Below are positions 8,844 to 22,320 of a DNA stretch of 64,000 nt, in pieces. The notes under the pieces are model-generated. The model was not told where the DNA came from, did no database searches, and saw only the letters and a program-made list of their open reading frames with translations. The position numbers were made by a program, and so were the translations under genes. The stretch comes from Eubacterium maltosivorans. Its GTDB lineage: Bacteria; Bacillota; Clostridia; Eubacteriales; Eubacteriaceae. Where the stretch lies: positions 4,266,349-4,330,348 of the forward strand of contig NZ_CP029487.1 of NCBI RefSeq assembly GCF_002441855.2, in the 5' to 3' direction. How positions within the stretch are numbered: position 1 is the stretch's first letter; each line of letters opens with the position of its first letter.

Positions 8844-10997
8844 TTATGGCCGTCCCTGCTTTGGAATCTGGGCAATTTCAAAATCAATCTGCCGGTTGTT
8901 GATGTCGGCGTGAGTAAGCTTGACGGTGACGTCCTGCCCCAGTTTGTAGATTTTGCCAAAGCGTTCGCCTACCTGCTGGTGCATTTCCTCATCGTAATAG
9001 TAGTAATCGTCCTTAAGGCTCTGGAGACGAACCAGGCCCTCGATGGTGTTGGGCAGCTCGACAAAAAAGCCAAAAGAGGTCACACCGCTGATCTGGGCAG
9101 AGAATGTTTCGCCGATATGCCTTGACATATACTCGACCATTTTAATCTTGTCGACCTCACGCTCAATATCATCTGCCCGGCGTTCCCGTTCGGAGCAATG
9201 CTTAGCCATTTCATCAATATGGCCCTTCAGGTATTTTATCTCCTTGGGGTTGAGCGCGTGGTCCATAACCCTGGACAGGGTTCGATGGACAGCCAGATCA
9301 GGATAACGGCGGATGGGCGAAGTGAAGTGGGTATAATAGTTGGCGCCCAAGGCATAGTGTCCCTTACAATTGCCTTCGTAGACGGCCTGCTGCATGGTCC
9401 GCAGCATCAGACGGGTAATGACATTTTCCTCGGAGGAATCTTCAATATCCTTTTGTAGTTTCTGAAAATCTTTCCCCGTCACTGGGGTGTCCTCCTCGCC
9501 AAGGCTGAAGCCAAAGCGTCCGATAAAGGTGCGGAAGGCTGTCAGTTTTTCGGGATCGGGCTCCGGATGGTTGCGGAAGATAAAAGGCAGGCCGGTTTTT
9601 TCGATATGGGCGGCGACTGTTTCATTGGCGGCCAGCATAAATTCCTCGATAATTCGTTCGGAGATTCCGCGTTCCAAGGCAACAATCTCACAGGGATAAC
9701 CCTTTTTGTCCAGCGTGATTTTGGGCTCTGGAAAATCAAAGTCGACCGCGCCCCGCTGAATCCGGCGTTCATTATAAAGAATGGACATCAGCTCCTCCAT
9801 TTGAAAGAGGATGCTCTCAAATGGCTCGAGGGCTGCTGTGCCCCCATCATGGACACCGTCCAACAGCCGGTTTACCTGGCCATAGGTCATGCGGGCAGCC
9901 GAGTGAATCACGGATTTGAAAATATCGTAGCTTAAGATATTGCCTTTGCCATCAATTTCCATGATACAGCTCATAGTCAGACGATCCACGTCTGGCTTGA
10001 GGCTGCATACGTTGTTGGAAAGATTGAAGGGGAGCATTGGGATGACTTGGTCGATGGCATAAATGCTGGTCCCCCGTTCGTAAGCCTCCTGGTCAATGGC
10101 ACCCCGTTCGGTGATATAGTGGCTGACATCTGCGATGTGAACGCCCAGCACATAATGGCCCTTTTCATTCATATTCAGAGAGACGGCGTCATCAAAATCC
10201 TTGGCGTCGTCACCGTCAATGGTAAAGATCGTCTCGCCTCTCAGGTCAACGCGGTTTTTTAACATTTCGGGTGTGATTGTATCACTCAGCATATTGGCAT
10301 CCCGGAGAGTCTCCTCGGAAAATTCCATGGGCACATCAAATTCTCTGAAAATGGACAGAACGTCAATCCTCGGGTCGTCAGCGCTTCCGAGAACCTCCAC
10401 GATACGGCCCTCAGGATTTTGGCCGCCGTCAGGCCAGACCGTTACGCTTACAACAACCTTGTCATTGGTGTGGGCACCGTACATATAGCGTTCGGGGATA
10501 AAGATATCTTTATTCAGCTTATCGTTGTCTGGGATGACAAAACCAAAATTTTTGTGCAGCTCGAAACGGCCCACCAGTTTGCTGCGCCCGCGTTCGAGCA
10601 CTTTGACAATTTCTCCCTCTGCCCGGCGGTCTTTGGCAGCTGTGAGGAGGCGCACCTCCACCCGGTCCATGTCCAGGGCACCGTTCAAGGAGCTGGGGGC
10701 AATAAAAATATCCTGATCTATGCTCTCATCGTCCGGGGTCACAAAACCAAAGCCTCTGGAGTGTCCCTGAAGGATTCCGGTAATTCTTTTTTCGTCTTTG
10801 ATGTTGACATAGCGCTCCTGATGGTCGCAGGCAATTTTGCCCTTCCGAACCATCTCGGTCAGCAGGTTGTTCAGCATCTGTTTATCTTTTTTATTGTGAA
10901 GATCCAAAAGGTATGCCAGATCCTTAAAGCGCATCGGCCTGTATCTGGAGCTTTCGATTACGGACTTCACCATCTTTTTTAAGTCTTTTGTTTTCAT
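8844..10997 (-). CDS. rnr: Ribonuclease R
   Basis: This 717-residue 3'-to-5' exoribonuclease degrades structured RNA and takes part in tmRNA quality control. Domain order: N-terminal winged helix (1-65), cold-shock domains (65-215) with RGFGFVTPDD, the RNB catalytic domain (about 245-570) with TIDGDDAKDFDDAVSL holding the metal-binding aspartates, and an S1 domain (625-708) with GVTSFGFFVELP. It ends soon after the S1 domain and lacks the long Lys-rich tail of E. coli RNase R. smpB follows 80 bp downstream, with a GC-rich hairpin at the end of this gene. Confidence 0.97.
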   Translation of the reverse strand: MKTKDLKKMVKSVIESSRYRPMRFKDLAYLLDLHNKKDKQMLNNLLTEMVRKGKIACDHQERYVNIKDEKRITGILQGHSRGFGFVTPDDESIDQDIFIAPSSLNGALDMDRVEVRLLTAAKDRRAEGEIVKVLERGRSKLVGRFELHKNFGFVIPDNDKLNKDIFIPERYMYGAHTNDKVVVSVTVWPDGGQNPEGRIVEVLGSADDPRIDVLSIFREFDVPMEFSEETLRDANMLSDTITPEMLKNRVDLRGETIFTIDGDDAKDFDDAVSLNMNEKGHYVLGVHIADVSHYITERGAIDQEAYERGTSIYAIDQVIPMLPFNLSNNVCSLKPDVDRLTMSCIMEIDGKGNILSYDIFKSVIHSAARMTYGQVNRLLDGVHDGGTAALEPFESILFQMEELMSILYNERRIQRGAVDFDFPEPKITLDKKGYPCEIVALERGISERIIEEFMLAANETVAAHIEKTGLPFIFRNHPEPDPEKLTAFRTFIGRFGFSLGEEDTPVTGKDFQKLQKDIEDSSEENVITRLMLRTMQQAVYEGNCKGHYALGANYYTHFTSPIRRYPDLAVHRTLSRVMDHALNPKEIKYLKGHIDEMAKHCSERERRADDIEREVDKIKMVEYMSRHIGETFSAQISGVTSFGFFVELPNTIEGLVRLQSLKDDYYYYDEEMHQQVGERFGKIYKLGQDVTVKLTHADINNRQIDFEIAQIPKQGRP

Positions 10998-11084
10998 AAT
11001 GCCTCATTTTCTGTATAATATATAACCTTTATAGGTTCATTCTAACAGAGTAAAGTCTTAAACTCAATCAATTACATAAAATTA

Positions 11085-11113
11085 ACCGCTGCTCTCAGAA
11101 GAAAACAGCGGTT
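11085..11113 (-). terminator. Weak terminator after the flavoprotein gene
   Basis: Arms TAACCGCTG and CAGCGGTTA lie between the minus-strand flavoprotein gene and rnr. Read on the minus strand, AATTTTAT follows the stem, so the T-run is weak. Confidence 0.5.
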
Positions 11114-11119
11114 AGAGGG

Positions 11120-11755
11120 TTAATCCTTTAACGCAGAAATGGACGCAGCGATCTGGGTGGCCTTTTCAAAAACCTCGGGCTGCCTGGATAAATCAGGCTT
11201 CATATCTGGCGTGTAGATAATGCTATCCTGGGCCATCAACGCCAGACCGCTCATTTCACAGACGTCGCCCACACCGCAGGTCATACAGGCGATGGGCGTT
11301 TGAATATTTAGAAATTCCGGAGCTGGCAGACGATGGTAGTTCACGAAAAAGTCGGTCAGACCTTTCTGAGCGACCTCAGGGCTGGTGCCGGAGGACACCA
11401 CACAGACAATTTTTTTGAGATTAAGCTTGACGCCCAGGTGACGCAGAGCAAACCAGCGCTCCAGAAAAACATGGGTCATAGCGTTAAAGCCCAGAGAAAA
11501 CGCGTAGTAGGTGGGAAACCCAAGAATCAGGACATCAGCCTCCATGAGACTGGTCTGAATAGAGTCCCAGCCGTCCTCCTGTACACAGCGGTTGGTATGG
11601 ACACAGAGCATACAGCCTAAACAGGGGTGCAGCTTATAGTCGCTCAGATAAACAAGCTCCTTCTCGATACCCTCCAGATTATTTGTGAGGTACTCGACGA
11701 CCTGGGCGGTGCTTCCGTCCCTACGAGGAGAACCAACAACTGATAGAACCTTCAT
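11120..11755 (-). CDS. Iron-sulfur flavoprotein-like NADPH-dependent FMN reductase family protein
   Basis: A 211-residue flavodoxin-fold protein. MKVLSVVGSPRRDGSTAQVV at the start is the FMN phosphate-binding loop of the NADPH-dependent FMN reductase family. Residues near 49-62 read CLGCMLCVHTNRC, that is C-x2-C-x2-C-x5-C. This matches the compact [4Fe-4S] motif of archaeal and clostridial iron-sulfur flavoproteins (Isf), which carry electrons between ferredoxin-like donors and small acceptors. A second cysteine pair occurs in TCGVGDVC. The substrate is unknown, and the gene is a single transcription unit facing away from the rRNA operon. Confidence 0.8.
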   Translation of the reverse strand: MKVLSVVGSPRRDGSTAQVVEYLTNNLEGIEKELVYLSDYKLHPCLGCMLCVHTNRCVQEDGWDSIQTSLMEADVLILGFPTYYAFSLGFNAMTHVFLERWFALRHLGVKLNLKKIVCVVSSGTSPEVAQKGLTDFFVNYHRLPAPEFLNIQTPIACMTCGVGDVCEMSGLALMAQDSIIYTPDMKPDLSRQPEVFEKATQIAASISALKD

Positions 11756-11865
11756 AACAATACTCCCTCTCCCTTATATAATGTAGATATTCTTTAAAAA
11801 CAATATAGCAGAGAAACCGCTTAAAAACAATGATAAAAAAATGCGAAAAAAGTTTAGAAAAGGTA

Positions 11866-11894
11866 TTGACATTCCTAAAGCATCGTCGTATAAT
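11866..11894 (+). promoter_or_regulatory. rRNA operon promoter P1
   Basis: TTGACA (11866-11871) and TATAAT (11889-11894) are both perfect consensus boxes with a 17-bp spacer, about 310 bp upstream of mature 16S. Confidence 0.9.
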
Positions 11895-11979
11895 AATGAA
11901 GCTGTCGCAAGTGAGACAGCAAGTGAGTGAGAAATCACCACTTCGCATAAAAGTTTTTTTAAAAAAGTTCAAAAAGAGC

Positions 11980-12008
11980 TTGACATTGAAAAAACAAGAT
12001 GCTAAAAT
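11980..12008 (+). promoter_or_regulatory. rRNA operon promoter P2
   Basis: TTGACA (11980-11985) and TAAAAT (12003-12008) are separated by 17 bp, 114 bp after P1. Tandem promoters are typical of rRNA operons. The approximately 200-bp leader up to 16S holds no gene. Confidence 0.85.
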
Positions 12009-12206
12009 ATAGAAGTTCTCTCCGCAAGAGGGAACAACGATTACAGCGAAAAGCTGTAAGGGTCATAGAAAAGAGAATAGTACCATAAAACCTGAAATTC
12101 CAGCTGATGGAAATCAGCAAAGGATAAAAAACGCAAGTGCGATGAACACTTCAAAAAAATCATCACATGAACCAGATCAAAAAGCCGAAAGGCAAACGAT
12201 AAACTT

Positions 12207-13733
<1,527 letters not shown>

Positions 13734-13800
13734 GGGAACAGGAAGTCATGGTACTATTTTCTTTTGTATGACCCAAAGTCATACAGCACAATGATGATAC

Positions 13801-13876
13801 GGGGGTGTAGCTCAGTTGGGAGAGCACCTGCCTTGCAAGCAGGGGGTCAGGAGTTCGAATCTCCTCATCTCCACCA
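13801..13876 (+). tRNA. tRNA-Ala(TGC)
   Basis: 76 nt with CCA encoded. The anticodon stem CCTGC/GCAGG encloses a loop with anticodon TGC, and GTTCGAATC is the T-loop region. It is the first tRNA in the 16S-23S spacer. Confidence 0.97.
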
Positions 13877-13898
13877 TATTATCATCAAAACCAATTGC

Positions 13899-13974
13899 GG
13901 GGGCGTGGCTCAGTTGGGAGAGCGTCTGCTTCGCATGCAGAAGGTCAGGAGTTCGAGTCTCCTCGTCTCCACCA
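13899..13974 (+). tRNA. tRNA-Ala(CGC)
   Basis: 76 nt with CCA encoded. The anticodon stem TCTGC/GCAGA encloses TTCGCAT, giving anticodon CGC, which reads GCG. The acceptor stem and T-arm are close to those of the neighbouring Ala(TGC) gene, suggesting origin by duplication. An Ala(CGC) gene in the rRNA spacer is unusual. Confidence 0.93.
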
Positions 13975-13993
13975 TATTTAAAAAAATAAATAT

Positions 13994-14070
<77 letters not shown>

Positions 14071-14235
14071 TGATAAAACATCATATTGGTCATTGAAAAC
14101 AACATAAAGAAAAAAGAGTAAAGAGCAAATATTAAACAAAGTAAAACTTCTTAATAAATGCAATTTCAAAAACAACATTCTTTTGAGCTCAGAAAGAGAA
14201 CAAAAGAAAAACGAAATGCGAAAGCATTCGTGGAG

Positions 14236-17098
<2,863 letters not shown>

Positions 17099-17308
17099 TC
17101 AAGACATTTTGAAAACTCTTTTCCTTTATGTTGTTTTGAGTGACCAACACTTTTGTCCAAAGCATGAAAGGCTTTGGTATGCAGCTGAGCGCAAGCGAAG
17201 CAAAGGTACAAAAGCGAACGCATTTTTCAAAGAAAAGCATCTTGAACAGATAGGAAGCTTTGCTTTGAAAAATACGATCCTTATAATTGAATAAAAACAC
17301 AAGATTGA

Positions 17309-17424
17309 TCTCGTGATGATGGCGAAGGGGAAACACCTGTTAACATACCGAACACAGAAGTAAAGTCCTTCAGCGCTGAAAGTACTTGGTGGGCAACTGC
17401 CTGGGAGGATAGGACATCGCGGGG
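17309..17424 (+). rRNA. rrf: 5S ribosomal RNA
   Basis: About 116 nt with GCGAAGGGGAAACACCTGTT, ATACCGAACACAGAAGT and GTACTTGGTGGGCAACTGCC. The ends pair to form helix I. It lies about 210 bp after 23S; the gap contains only a short CCAAAGC/GCTTTGG hairpin. Confidence 0.93.
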
Positions 17425-17434
17425 TCTTAAATAA

Positions 17435-17509
17435 TCCTCAGTAGCTCAACGGTGGAGCACTCGGCTGTTAACCGATAGGCTGTAGGTTCGAATCCTACCT
17501 GGGGAGCCA
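17435..17509 (+). tRNA. tRNA-Asn(GTT)
   Basis: 75 nt with CCA encoded. The anticodon loop CTGTTAA gives GTT. It lies 10 bp after 5S, so it is cotranscribed with the rRNA operon. Confidence 0.97.
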
Positions 17510-17576
17510 TTTGAAGACAAACGGATATGGAGAAGCAGGAATTTTCCATATCCGTCTTTTTAAGCCAAAGCAATTT

Positions 17577-17651
17577 GGCCCCTTGGTCAAGCGGTTAAGA
17601 CACCGCCCTTTCACGGCGGTTACGGGGGTTCGAATCCCCCAGGGGTCACCA
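17577..17651 (+). tRNA. tRNA-Glu(TTC)
   Basis: 75 nt with CCA encoded. Stem CCGCC/GGCGG encloses CTTTCAC, giving anticodon TTC. A short hairpin formed by two copies of ACGGATATGG and its complement precedes it. Confidence 0.97.
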
Positions 17652-17687
17652 TTTTTAGTTTTAAAGTTCCTATTTTTAACACCATGC

Positions 17688-17764
17688 GGCCTGGTAGTTC
17701 AGTTGGTTAGAATGCCAGCCTGTCACGCTGGAGGTCGAGAGTTCGAGTCTCTTCCAGGTCGCCA
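17688..17764 (+). tRNA. tRNA-Asp(GTC)
   Basis: 77 nt with CCA encoded. Stem CCAGC/GCTGG encloses CTGTCAC, giving anticodon GTC. Confidence 0.97.
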
Positions 17765-17787
17765 TTTTTTATATTACCAATTTATGT

Positions 17788-17863
17788 GACCCATTAGCTC
17801 AGTTGGTAGAGCATCTGACTTTTAATCAGGGTGTCGGGCGTTCAAGTCGCCCATGGGTCACCA
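17788..17863 (+). tRNA. tRNA-Lys(TTT)
   Basis: 76 nt with CCA encoded. Stem CTGAC/stem CAGGG encloses TTTTAAT, giving anticodon TTT. Last gene of the rRNA-tRNA operon. Confidence 0.97.
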
Positions 17864-17877
17864 TTTTAGAAGATATA

Positions 17878-17905
17878 GCAGCTGTGAAAACAGTTGCTTT
17901 TTTTA
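17878..17905 (+). terminator. Terminator of the rRNA-tRNA operon
   Basis: Arms GCAGCTGT (17878-17885) and ACAGTTGC (17890-17897) are followed by eight T, 14 nt after tRNA-Lys. Confidence 0.85.
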
Positions 17906-17951
17906 TTTTTTAGAGAAACAAGCCAGGCGGCTTGAATGCTGAGAGGGGAAC

Positions 17952-18049
17952 ATGGCGCGCTGTTTTGGCACGTCATCTCACGGGGATTTGGTGAAAAATT
18001 GGGCCGAAGCTGAGTGCACAGCATGGTGTGTCGTTTTGGCATGTCGTCT
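17952..18049. repeat. Two degenerate copies of the GATGGCGTGCC palindrome
   Basis: Copy 1 (17952-17979) reads ATGGCGCGC, then TGTTTTGG, then CACGTCATCTC. Copy 2 (18022-18049) reads ATGGTGTGT, then CGTTTTGG, then CATGTCGTCTT. They are 70 bp apart in direct orientation. Both match the palindrome family seen after several genes, with mismatches in the arms. Confidence 0.6.
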
Positions 18050-18060
18050 TATTCCATTAA

Positions 18061-18100
18061 AAAGGAACCTTTGGCTGGATCTGCCAAAGGTTCTTTGTTT
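18061..18100 (-). terminator. Terminator after the M29 aminopeptidase gene
   Basis: Perfect 11-bp arms GAACCTTTGGC (18065-18075) and GCCAAAGGTTC (18083-18093). On the minus strand the stem is followed by CTTTTTAAT; on the plus strand by TTTGTTTTG. Confidence 0.8.
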
Positions 18101-18112
18101 TGATAGCTTGGG

Positions 18113-19342
18113 CTAGATGGCCCAGTCGCCGTTCACAAAGATGGGCACTTCGGTGCCGTCGGCCTGGATACCGGTAATGCTCAGGTCTTCGGTGCCGACC
18201 ATGAAATCAACGTGGGTGGTGGAATAGTTGAGACCAGCCTTTTTAAGCTCGTCCACGCTCATGCTGGAGCCGTCTTTGACACAGGTGGGATAGGCGGCTC
18301 CAAGGGCAAAGTGGCAGGAGGCGTTTTCGTCGAACAGGGTATTGTAAAACAGGATATCCATATTGGAAATGGGGGAGTGGTAGGGAACGAAGGAGATCTC
18401 ACCCAGGTAATTGGAGCCTTCGCTGGCTTCGACGAGGTTTTTGAGGGCTTCTTCGCCGGTTTCGGCCTGGTAGCTTACGACCTTGCCGTCTTTAAAGGTC
18501 AGTGAGAAATTGTCGATGAGCTGGCCATTGTAGACGAGGGGATGGGAGCTGACCAGTGTGCCGTTGACCTTGTCCTTATGCGGGGCGGAGAACACTTCCT
18601 CGGTGGGGATATTGGGGAAGAATTCGACGCCGTCTGCGGCTTTTTCACTGCCGCCGGCCCAGATATGGTTTTCGGGCATGCCGACCTCAATGTCGGTGCC
18701 CAGGCTGTTTTTATAGATGAATTTGACGAACTGGCTGTTGTTGAGGAAACGGGTTTTATCCTCAAAGCTTTTGTTGAACTGGTGCCAGGCGGCAACGGGG
18801 TCGTCCTGGTCGGCCCGGGTGGCCTTGAAGATGGAATCCCAGAGCATATCGACAGCGGTTTCGGGCTCGACGCCGGGGAATACCTTGGTGGCCCAGCCGA
18901 CTGTGGGCACAGAGACGACACACCAGCGGCATTCGTTGTTCATCATAGCCATGTGGTAGGCTTCGGTGGCGCTCTGGATGGCGGCTGAGGCGGTTTTGAT
19001 CTTTTCGGGGTCGACGTCCTTCAGGAGGTCGGGGTCGTCGGCGTAGACAGAGATCATGGCTGAGCCTTTTTCGACCACGGCGTTCTGCTTGGCCACGAAC
19101 CAGTCGGGCACTTCTTTAAACACGTCGAGGTCGGCGTATGTATAGCGGATTTTGCTGAATTTTTCGTCGCTGTAATTGATGCTGACGTCTCTGGCGCCGG
19201 CCTTGTAGGCTTCTTCGGCCAGGGCTCTGGCGAACGCGTTGCACTCGATGGGGGAATTGACGACCAGGTTCTGGTCTTTTTGAATGTTGACGCCAATGCG
19301 GACAGCCAGTTTAGCCAGCTTTTGTAAATTTTCTTTCTGCAT
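18113..19342 (-). CDS. Aminopeptidase, M29 family
   Basis: 409 residues, the usual length for M29 (AmpS/aminopeptidase T) metallopeptidases. These cytoplasmic enzymes carrying two metal ions remove N-terminal residues from peptides. Family features seen: N-terminal VRIGVNIQKDQNLVVNSPIEC, middle TDIEVGMPENHIWAGG, GEISFVPYHSPIS with a conserved Glu and His, and C-terminal STTHVDFMVGTEDLSI with metal-ligand His and Asp. AAAGGAG precedes the ATG. The esterase gene ends 11 bp upstream and tmcAL overlaps that, so the three form one minus-strand operon. Confidence 0.93.
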   Translation of the reverse strand: MQKENLQKLAKLAVRIGVNIQKDQNLVVNSPIECNAFARALAEEAYKAGARDVSINYSDEKFSKIRYTYADLDVFKEVPDWFVAKQNAVVEKGSAMISVYADDPDLLKDVDPEKIKTASAAIQSATEAYHMAMMNNECRWCVVSVPTVGWATKVFPGVEPETAVDMLWDSIFKATRADQDDPVAAWHQFNKSFEDKTRFLNNSQFVKFIYKNSLGTDIEVGMPENHIWAGGSEKAADGVEFFPNIPTEEVFSAPHKDKVNGTLVSSHPLVYNGQLIDNFSLTFKDGKVVSYQAETGEEALKNLVEASEGSNYLGEISFVPYHSPISNMDILFYNTLFDENASCHFALGAAYPTCVKDGSSMSVDELKKAGLNYSTTHVDFMVGTEDLSITGIQADGTEVPIFVNGDWAI

Positions 19343-19353
19343 GATTATCTCCT

Positions 19354-20937
19354 TTATAGATAGTAGGGTTTTTTACCATAGAGTAAATTCTGTAAAAAAT
19401 CGAGGGTATCGGCATCGGGCATGGTCTTGTTGGAAAGCTCCTTGTCAAAAACCATGAGCTGCCGGGTTCTGGTGTTGTAGAAAGGCCAGAACATCATATT
19501 TTTGTACTCGCCGCCAGTGTTTGGGTTGCCGGTTTTCATAAAATTGGTCCAGTGGGTCTGCATCTGGTCGGACAGGATGCTGATTTTGCTGATGCGCATT
19601 TTTCCGATGGCGTTGCCGAACACAAAGGGCAGCTCCAGGGAGTGGGCGGTGTCGAGCCCGACAATTTTAAGAATGGCCGGATCATAGTTAAAGTTATAGA
19701 AAAACACGCTGCGCCCGGCGTCGGCAAAGTAGTCGGCGATGATGCGCATGCCCAGGATAAAGCCGGTGTGGGTAAAGATGGCTTCGAGCTGGCGTTCGGC
19801 TTTGCGCTCGTCCTCGATGGGGAAGCGCTCAAACACAGCGGGGGCGTTGTCGGCGCCGAAGAGATCATAGATCATCATCTGGTAGGAGCCAAAGTTGTTG
19901 TTGCTCTTGAAGAACAGGGTGGCCTCGTTGGTGTTGTAGCCGATGAGCAGATCGACGGCGTTGTAGTCGCCGTTTTTCAGGGCCTGTATGGGGTCCTTTG
20001 GCAGGATGACGCCGTCGAATACGGGCCAGAAGGAGAAACGCAGGGGCAGGGCGCGGTCGGCCTTGATCATGGACAGGTAGGCCATGGCCTCGGCCGGTGC
20101 TTCCCGGAGTTTTTCAAGCCCCTCTGGGCTGTCGTCTGCGCCGAAGATCTGGGCAAAGTCTTTACCCATGGCAATGGATTTTGCGAGGTTGCCCTTGGCC
20201 CGGGTGCAGAAGGCTCCGATGGACAGGATGGAGCCGCTCTCGACGATGGCCCGGTGGAACAGGCCCCTGGTCAGCGGGCTGAGCAGCAGGCCGGTCACGC
20301 TGAAGGCGCCGGCGGACTCGCCGCCCAGGGTGATGTTTTCGGGATCGCCGCCGAAGGCTTCGATGTTTTCCCGCACCCACTTCAGCGCCTGAATCTGGTC
20401 GAGGAGGCCGAGGTTGCCGATGCTGCCGGATTCTTCTGCCATGGCCCCGAGGGCTAAAAAGCCGAAGGCGCCGAGGCGGTAGTTAAAGGTGACGACCACC
20501 ACGCCCCGCCCGGCCATATTGGCGCCGTCGAACATGAGCTCGGAACCGGAACCGGTGGCAAAGCCGCCGCCGTGGACGTAGACATAAACGGGGAGCTTTT
20601 CCCCGGGCTCGGTGGCGGGTGTCCAGACGTTAAGGTACAGGCAGTCCTCGCTTTTTCCGACGGCGCTATACATGGGCGGCAGGTCGGCCAGAATGCCGCC
20701 GAACTGGAGGCATTTATCGCTGAATTCAAAGCATTCGCGCGGGCTGATCCAGGCCGGGGCGGGCTCTGGCGGCCGGAACCGCAGGGGGCCTACCGGAGGT
20801 TTGGCAAAGGGAATGCCCTTGTAGCTGGTGACGTTTTTCCGGAAAACGCCGGTCACAGGGCCGCAGGGCGGATAGATGGTGGGCTTGGGGGGCAGGGGAG
20901 CTTCTGCATTGGGGATCATGTTAAAGTTCAGATTCAT
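19354..20937 (-). CDS. Carboxylesterase, type B (para-nitrobenzyl esterase family)
   Basis: A 527-residue alpha/beta-hydrolase of the carboxylesterase/lipase family that hydrolyses carboxylic esters. Seen: the oxyanion-hole motif HGGGFATGSG, the nucleophile elbow GGESAGAFSV with catalytic Ser, and HSLELPFVFGN near residue 425 with the catalytic His, as in pnb esterases. No signal peptide is present, so it is probably cytoplasmic. The ATG overlaps the tmcAL stop by 4 nt and has a GGAGG site. The substrate is unknown. GC content here is higher than in the flanking AT-rich areas, like the rest of this operon. Confidence 0.92.
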   Translation of the reverse strand: MNLNFNMIPNAEAPLPPKPTIYPPCGPVTGVFRKNVTSYKGIPFAKPPVGPLRFRPPEPAPAWISPRECFEFSDKCLQFGGILADLPPMYSAVGKSEDCLYLNVWTPATEPGEKLPVYVYVHGGGFATGSGSELMFDGANMAGRGVVVVTFNYRLGAFGFLALGAMAEESGSIGNLGLLDQIQALKWVRENIEAFGGDPENITLGGESAGAFSVTGLLLSPLTRGLFHRAIVESGSILSIGAFCTRAKGNLAKSIAMGKDFAQIFGADDSPEGLEKLREAPAEAMAYLSMIKADRALPLRFSFWPVFDGVILPKDPIQALKNGDYNAVDLLIGYNTNEATLFFKSNNNFGSYQMMIYDLFGADNAPAVFERFPIEDERKAERQLEAIFTHTGFILGMRIIADYFADAGRSVFFYNFNYDPAILKIVGLDTAHSLELPFVFGNAIGKMRISKISILSDQMQTHWTNFMKTGNPNTGGEYKNMMFWPFYNTRTRQLMVFDKELSNKTMPDADTLDFLQNLLYGKKPYYL

Positions 20938-22175
20938 AAGGCCTCCTTTTCGGCGATGATGACAGGGTTTTGGGTGTAGTCGCGGTGGTAATGGTACTGC
21001 TTTTCACAGAACAGGCTGTACAGGTCGGTGGCGCGGGCGTCGAAATCGAAGCAGGCGCGCTGGTCGGGGTTCAGCCTTGTGATATTGGCGCGGGTGTTGG
21101 TGATAACGGGCAGGCCGTCCTGCTCGTGGATGGCCCTTAGCAGCGCCCGGCCTTTTTCGTTAAAGCCCAGAACCCGGAGGCAGGGCACAAAGCCGGGGTC
21201 TGCGAAGCGGCTGAGATCGGCGGACTCAAAGCCCATGGACAGAGCCATTAAAATACGCCGTATCCGGCTTTTGGGCGCGCGTTTTGAGGTGAGGGTATCC
21301 ACAATGCTGTCGTAACGGCTGTCTGCCTCCAGGGCTTTTTTAAGCTTGAATTCGAGGCCTTTTTCCATGTAGGGCAGAGTTCTGAAGCGGCTGAGGTCCT
21401 GGGAGTGGATCTGGCTGAGCAGGGCCTTGGCGTAGCTTTCCTCCCAGGGGACGCGGGCTTTTTGCATATAGCTTAAGAGCAGGCTGGGATCGTATGGCAG
21501 CAGGGGCGCCAGGGCCGGGGCGCTGACGCCCGGCGCGGCCAGCAGCTGCCGGATGGCGGTGGCGCTGGCAAAGCGGCTCTGGGCGTCGGTGTCGTGGTAG
21601 GCGTTTCCCTGCCGCTTTATGGTGACGGGCCGGATGGTGCTGTGGGTGCGGAGCAGGGCTTTGAGATATTCTATACCCAGAATATTGTTGGGCTCCCGCA
21701 GATAAAATGCGGATTTTTCGCCTTTAGTAGCTTTAAAAGCAAGCTCCCGGGCCTTTGGAAAGGCCAGGCCCTGGCCGAGGGCGGCCTTGAGGGCGTCTCT
21801 GAAGGCGGGCGTCTCAAAGGCGAGGCTCTGGGCCACGTCGCTCAGGGCCTCGAGGTCGCCGGCCTCGGAGCCAAAACAGAGGGTGTCGCACACGCCGGTG
21901 GCGTTTAGGATTTTGACGGCGCCGGCGGCAAAGTACTCGGCGCTCTGGGCGGCGTAACAGAAGGGAAGCTCGCAGACCAGATCGGCCCCGGACAGCAGGG
22001 CGGTGCGGGCGCGCAGCCATTTATCGGCTACGGCAAAGGTGCCCCGCTGGACCACGCTCCCGCTCATGAGCGCCAGGGTATGGGTGCTGCCGGCGGCCTT
22101 TTTTCCTGCCTGTATCTGGTAGGCGTGGCCGTTGTGAAAGGGGTTGTATTCGCAGATGATGGCCTGGGTTTGCAT
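20934..22175 (-). CDS. tmcAL: tRNA(Met) cytidine acetate ligase TmcAL
   Basis: 413 residues. The family (formerly YlbM/DUF795) activates acetate with ATP and acetylates the wobble cytidine of elongator tRNA-Met. Seen: the nucleotidyltransferase HxGH motif in YNPFHNGHAYQI (residues 9-20), SGSVVQRGTFAVADK, and LVCELPFCYAAQSAEYFA. The frame is open further upstream, but GGAGG at 22181-22185 fits the ATG at 22175, giving MQTQAIICEYNP, which matches the family start. The gene is divergent from ackA with a 145-bp gap; linkage of an acetate-using enzyme to acetate kinase may be chance. Confidence 0.92.
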   Translation of the reverse strand: MQTQAIICEYNPFHNGHAYQIQAGKKAAGSTHTLALMSGSVVQRGTFAVADKWLRARTALLSGADLVCELPFCYAAQSAEYFAAGAVKILNATGVCDTLCFGSEAGDLEALSDVAQSLAFETPAFRDALKAALGQGLAFPKARELAFKATKGEKSAFYLREPNNILGIEYLKALLRTHSTIRPVTIKRQGNAYHDTDAQSRFASATAIRQLLAAPGVSAPALAPLLPYDPSLLLSYMQKARVPWEESYAKALLSQIHSQDLSRFRTLPYMEKGLEFKLKKALEADSRYDSIVDTLTSKRAPKSRIRRILMALSMGFESADLSRFADPGFVPCLRVLGFNEKGRALLRAIHEQDGLPVITNTRANITRLNPDQRACFDFDARATDLYSLFCEKQYHYHRDYTQNPVIIAEKEAL

Positions 22176-22320
22176 GGTTTCCTCCAACTGAGCAATAATT
22201 TAGCCCAAAAAAACAAAAAAATAATGGCATTATTGGTTTGTTACTGTTATTATATACTAGTGTAGTTCAATTATAAATTGTTTATCTGAAAAAGACAATA
22301 AAAGGAGAAAAAATTTAAAA

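Noticed and set aside
11830-12012. 60-codon plus-strand frame upstream of 16S rRNA
   Set aside because: It spans rRNA promoters P1 and P2 and is Lys-rich from A-tracts; not a gene.
19552-20457. A 301-codon plus-strand frame opposite the carboxylesterase gene
   Set aside because: It is the antisense shadow of a GC-rich gene with clear esterase motifs; composition is Gly/Val-rich and family-free.
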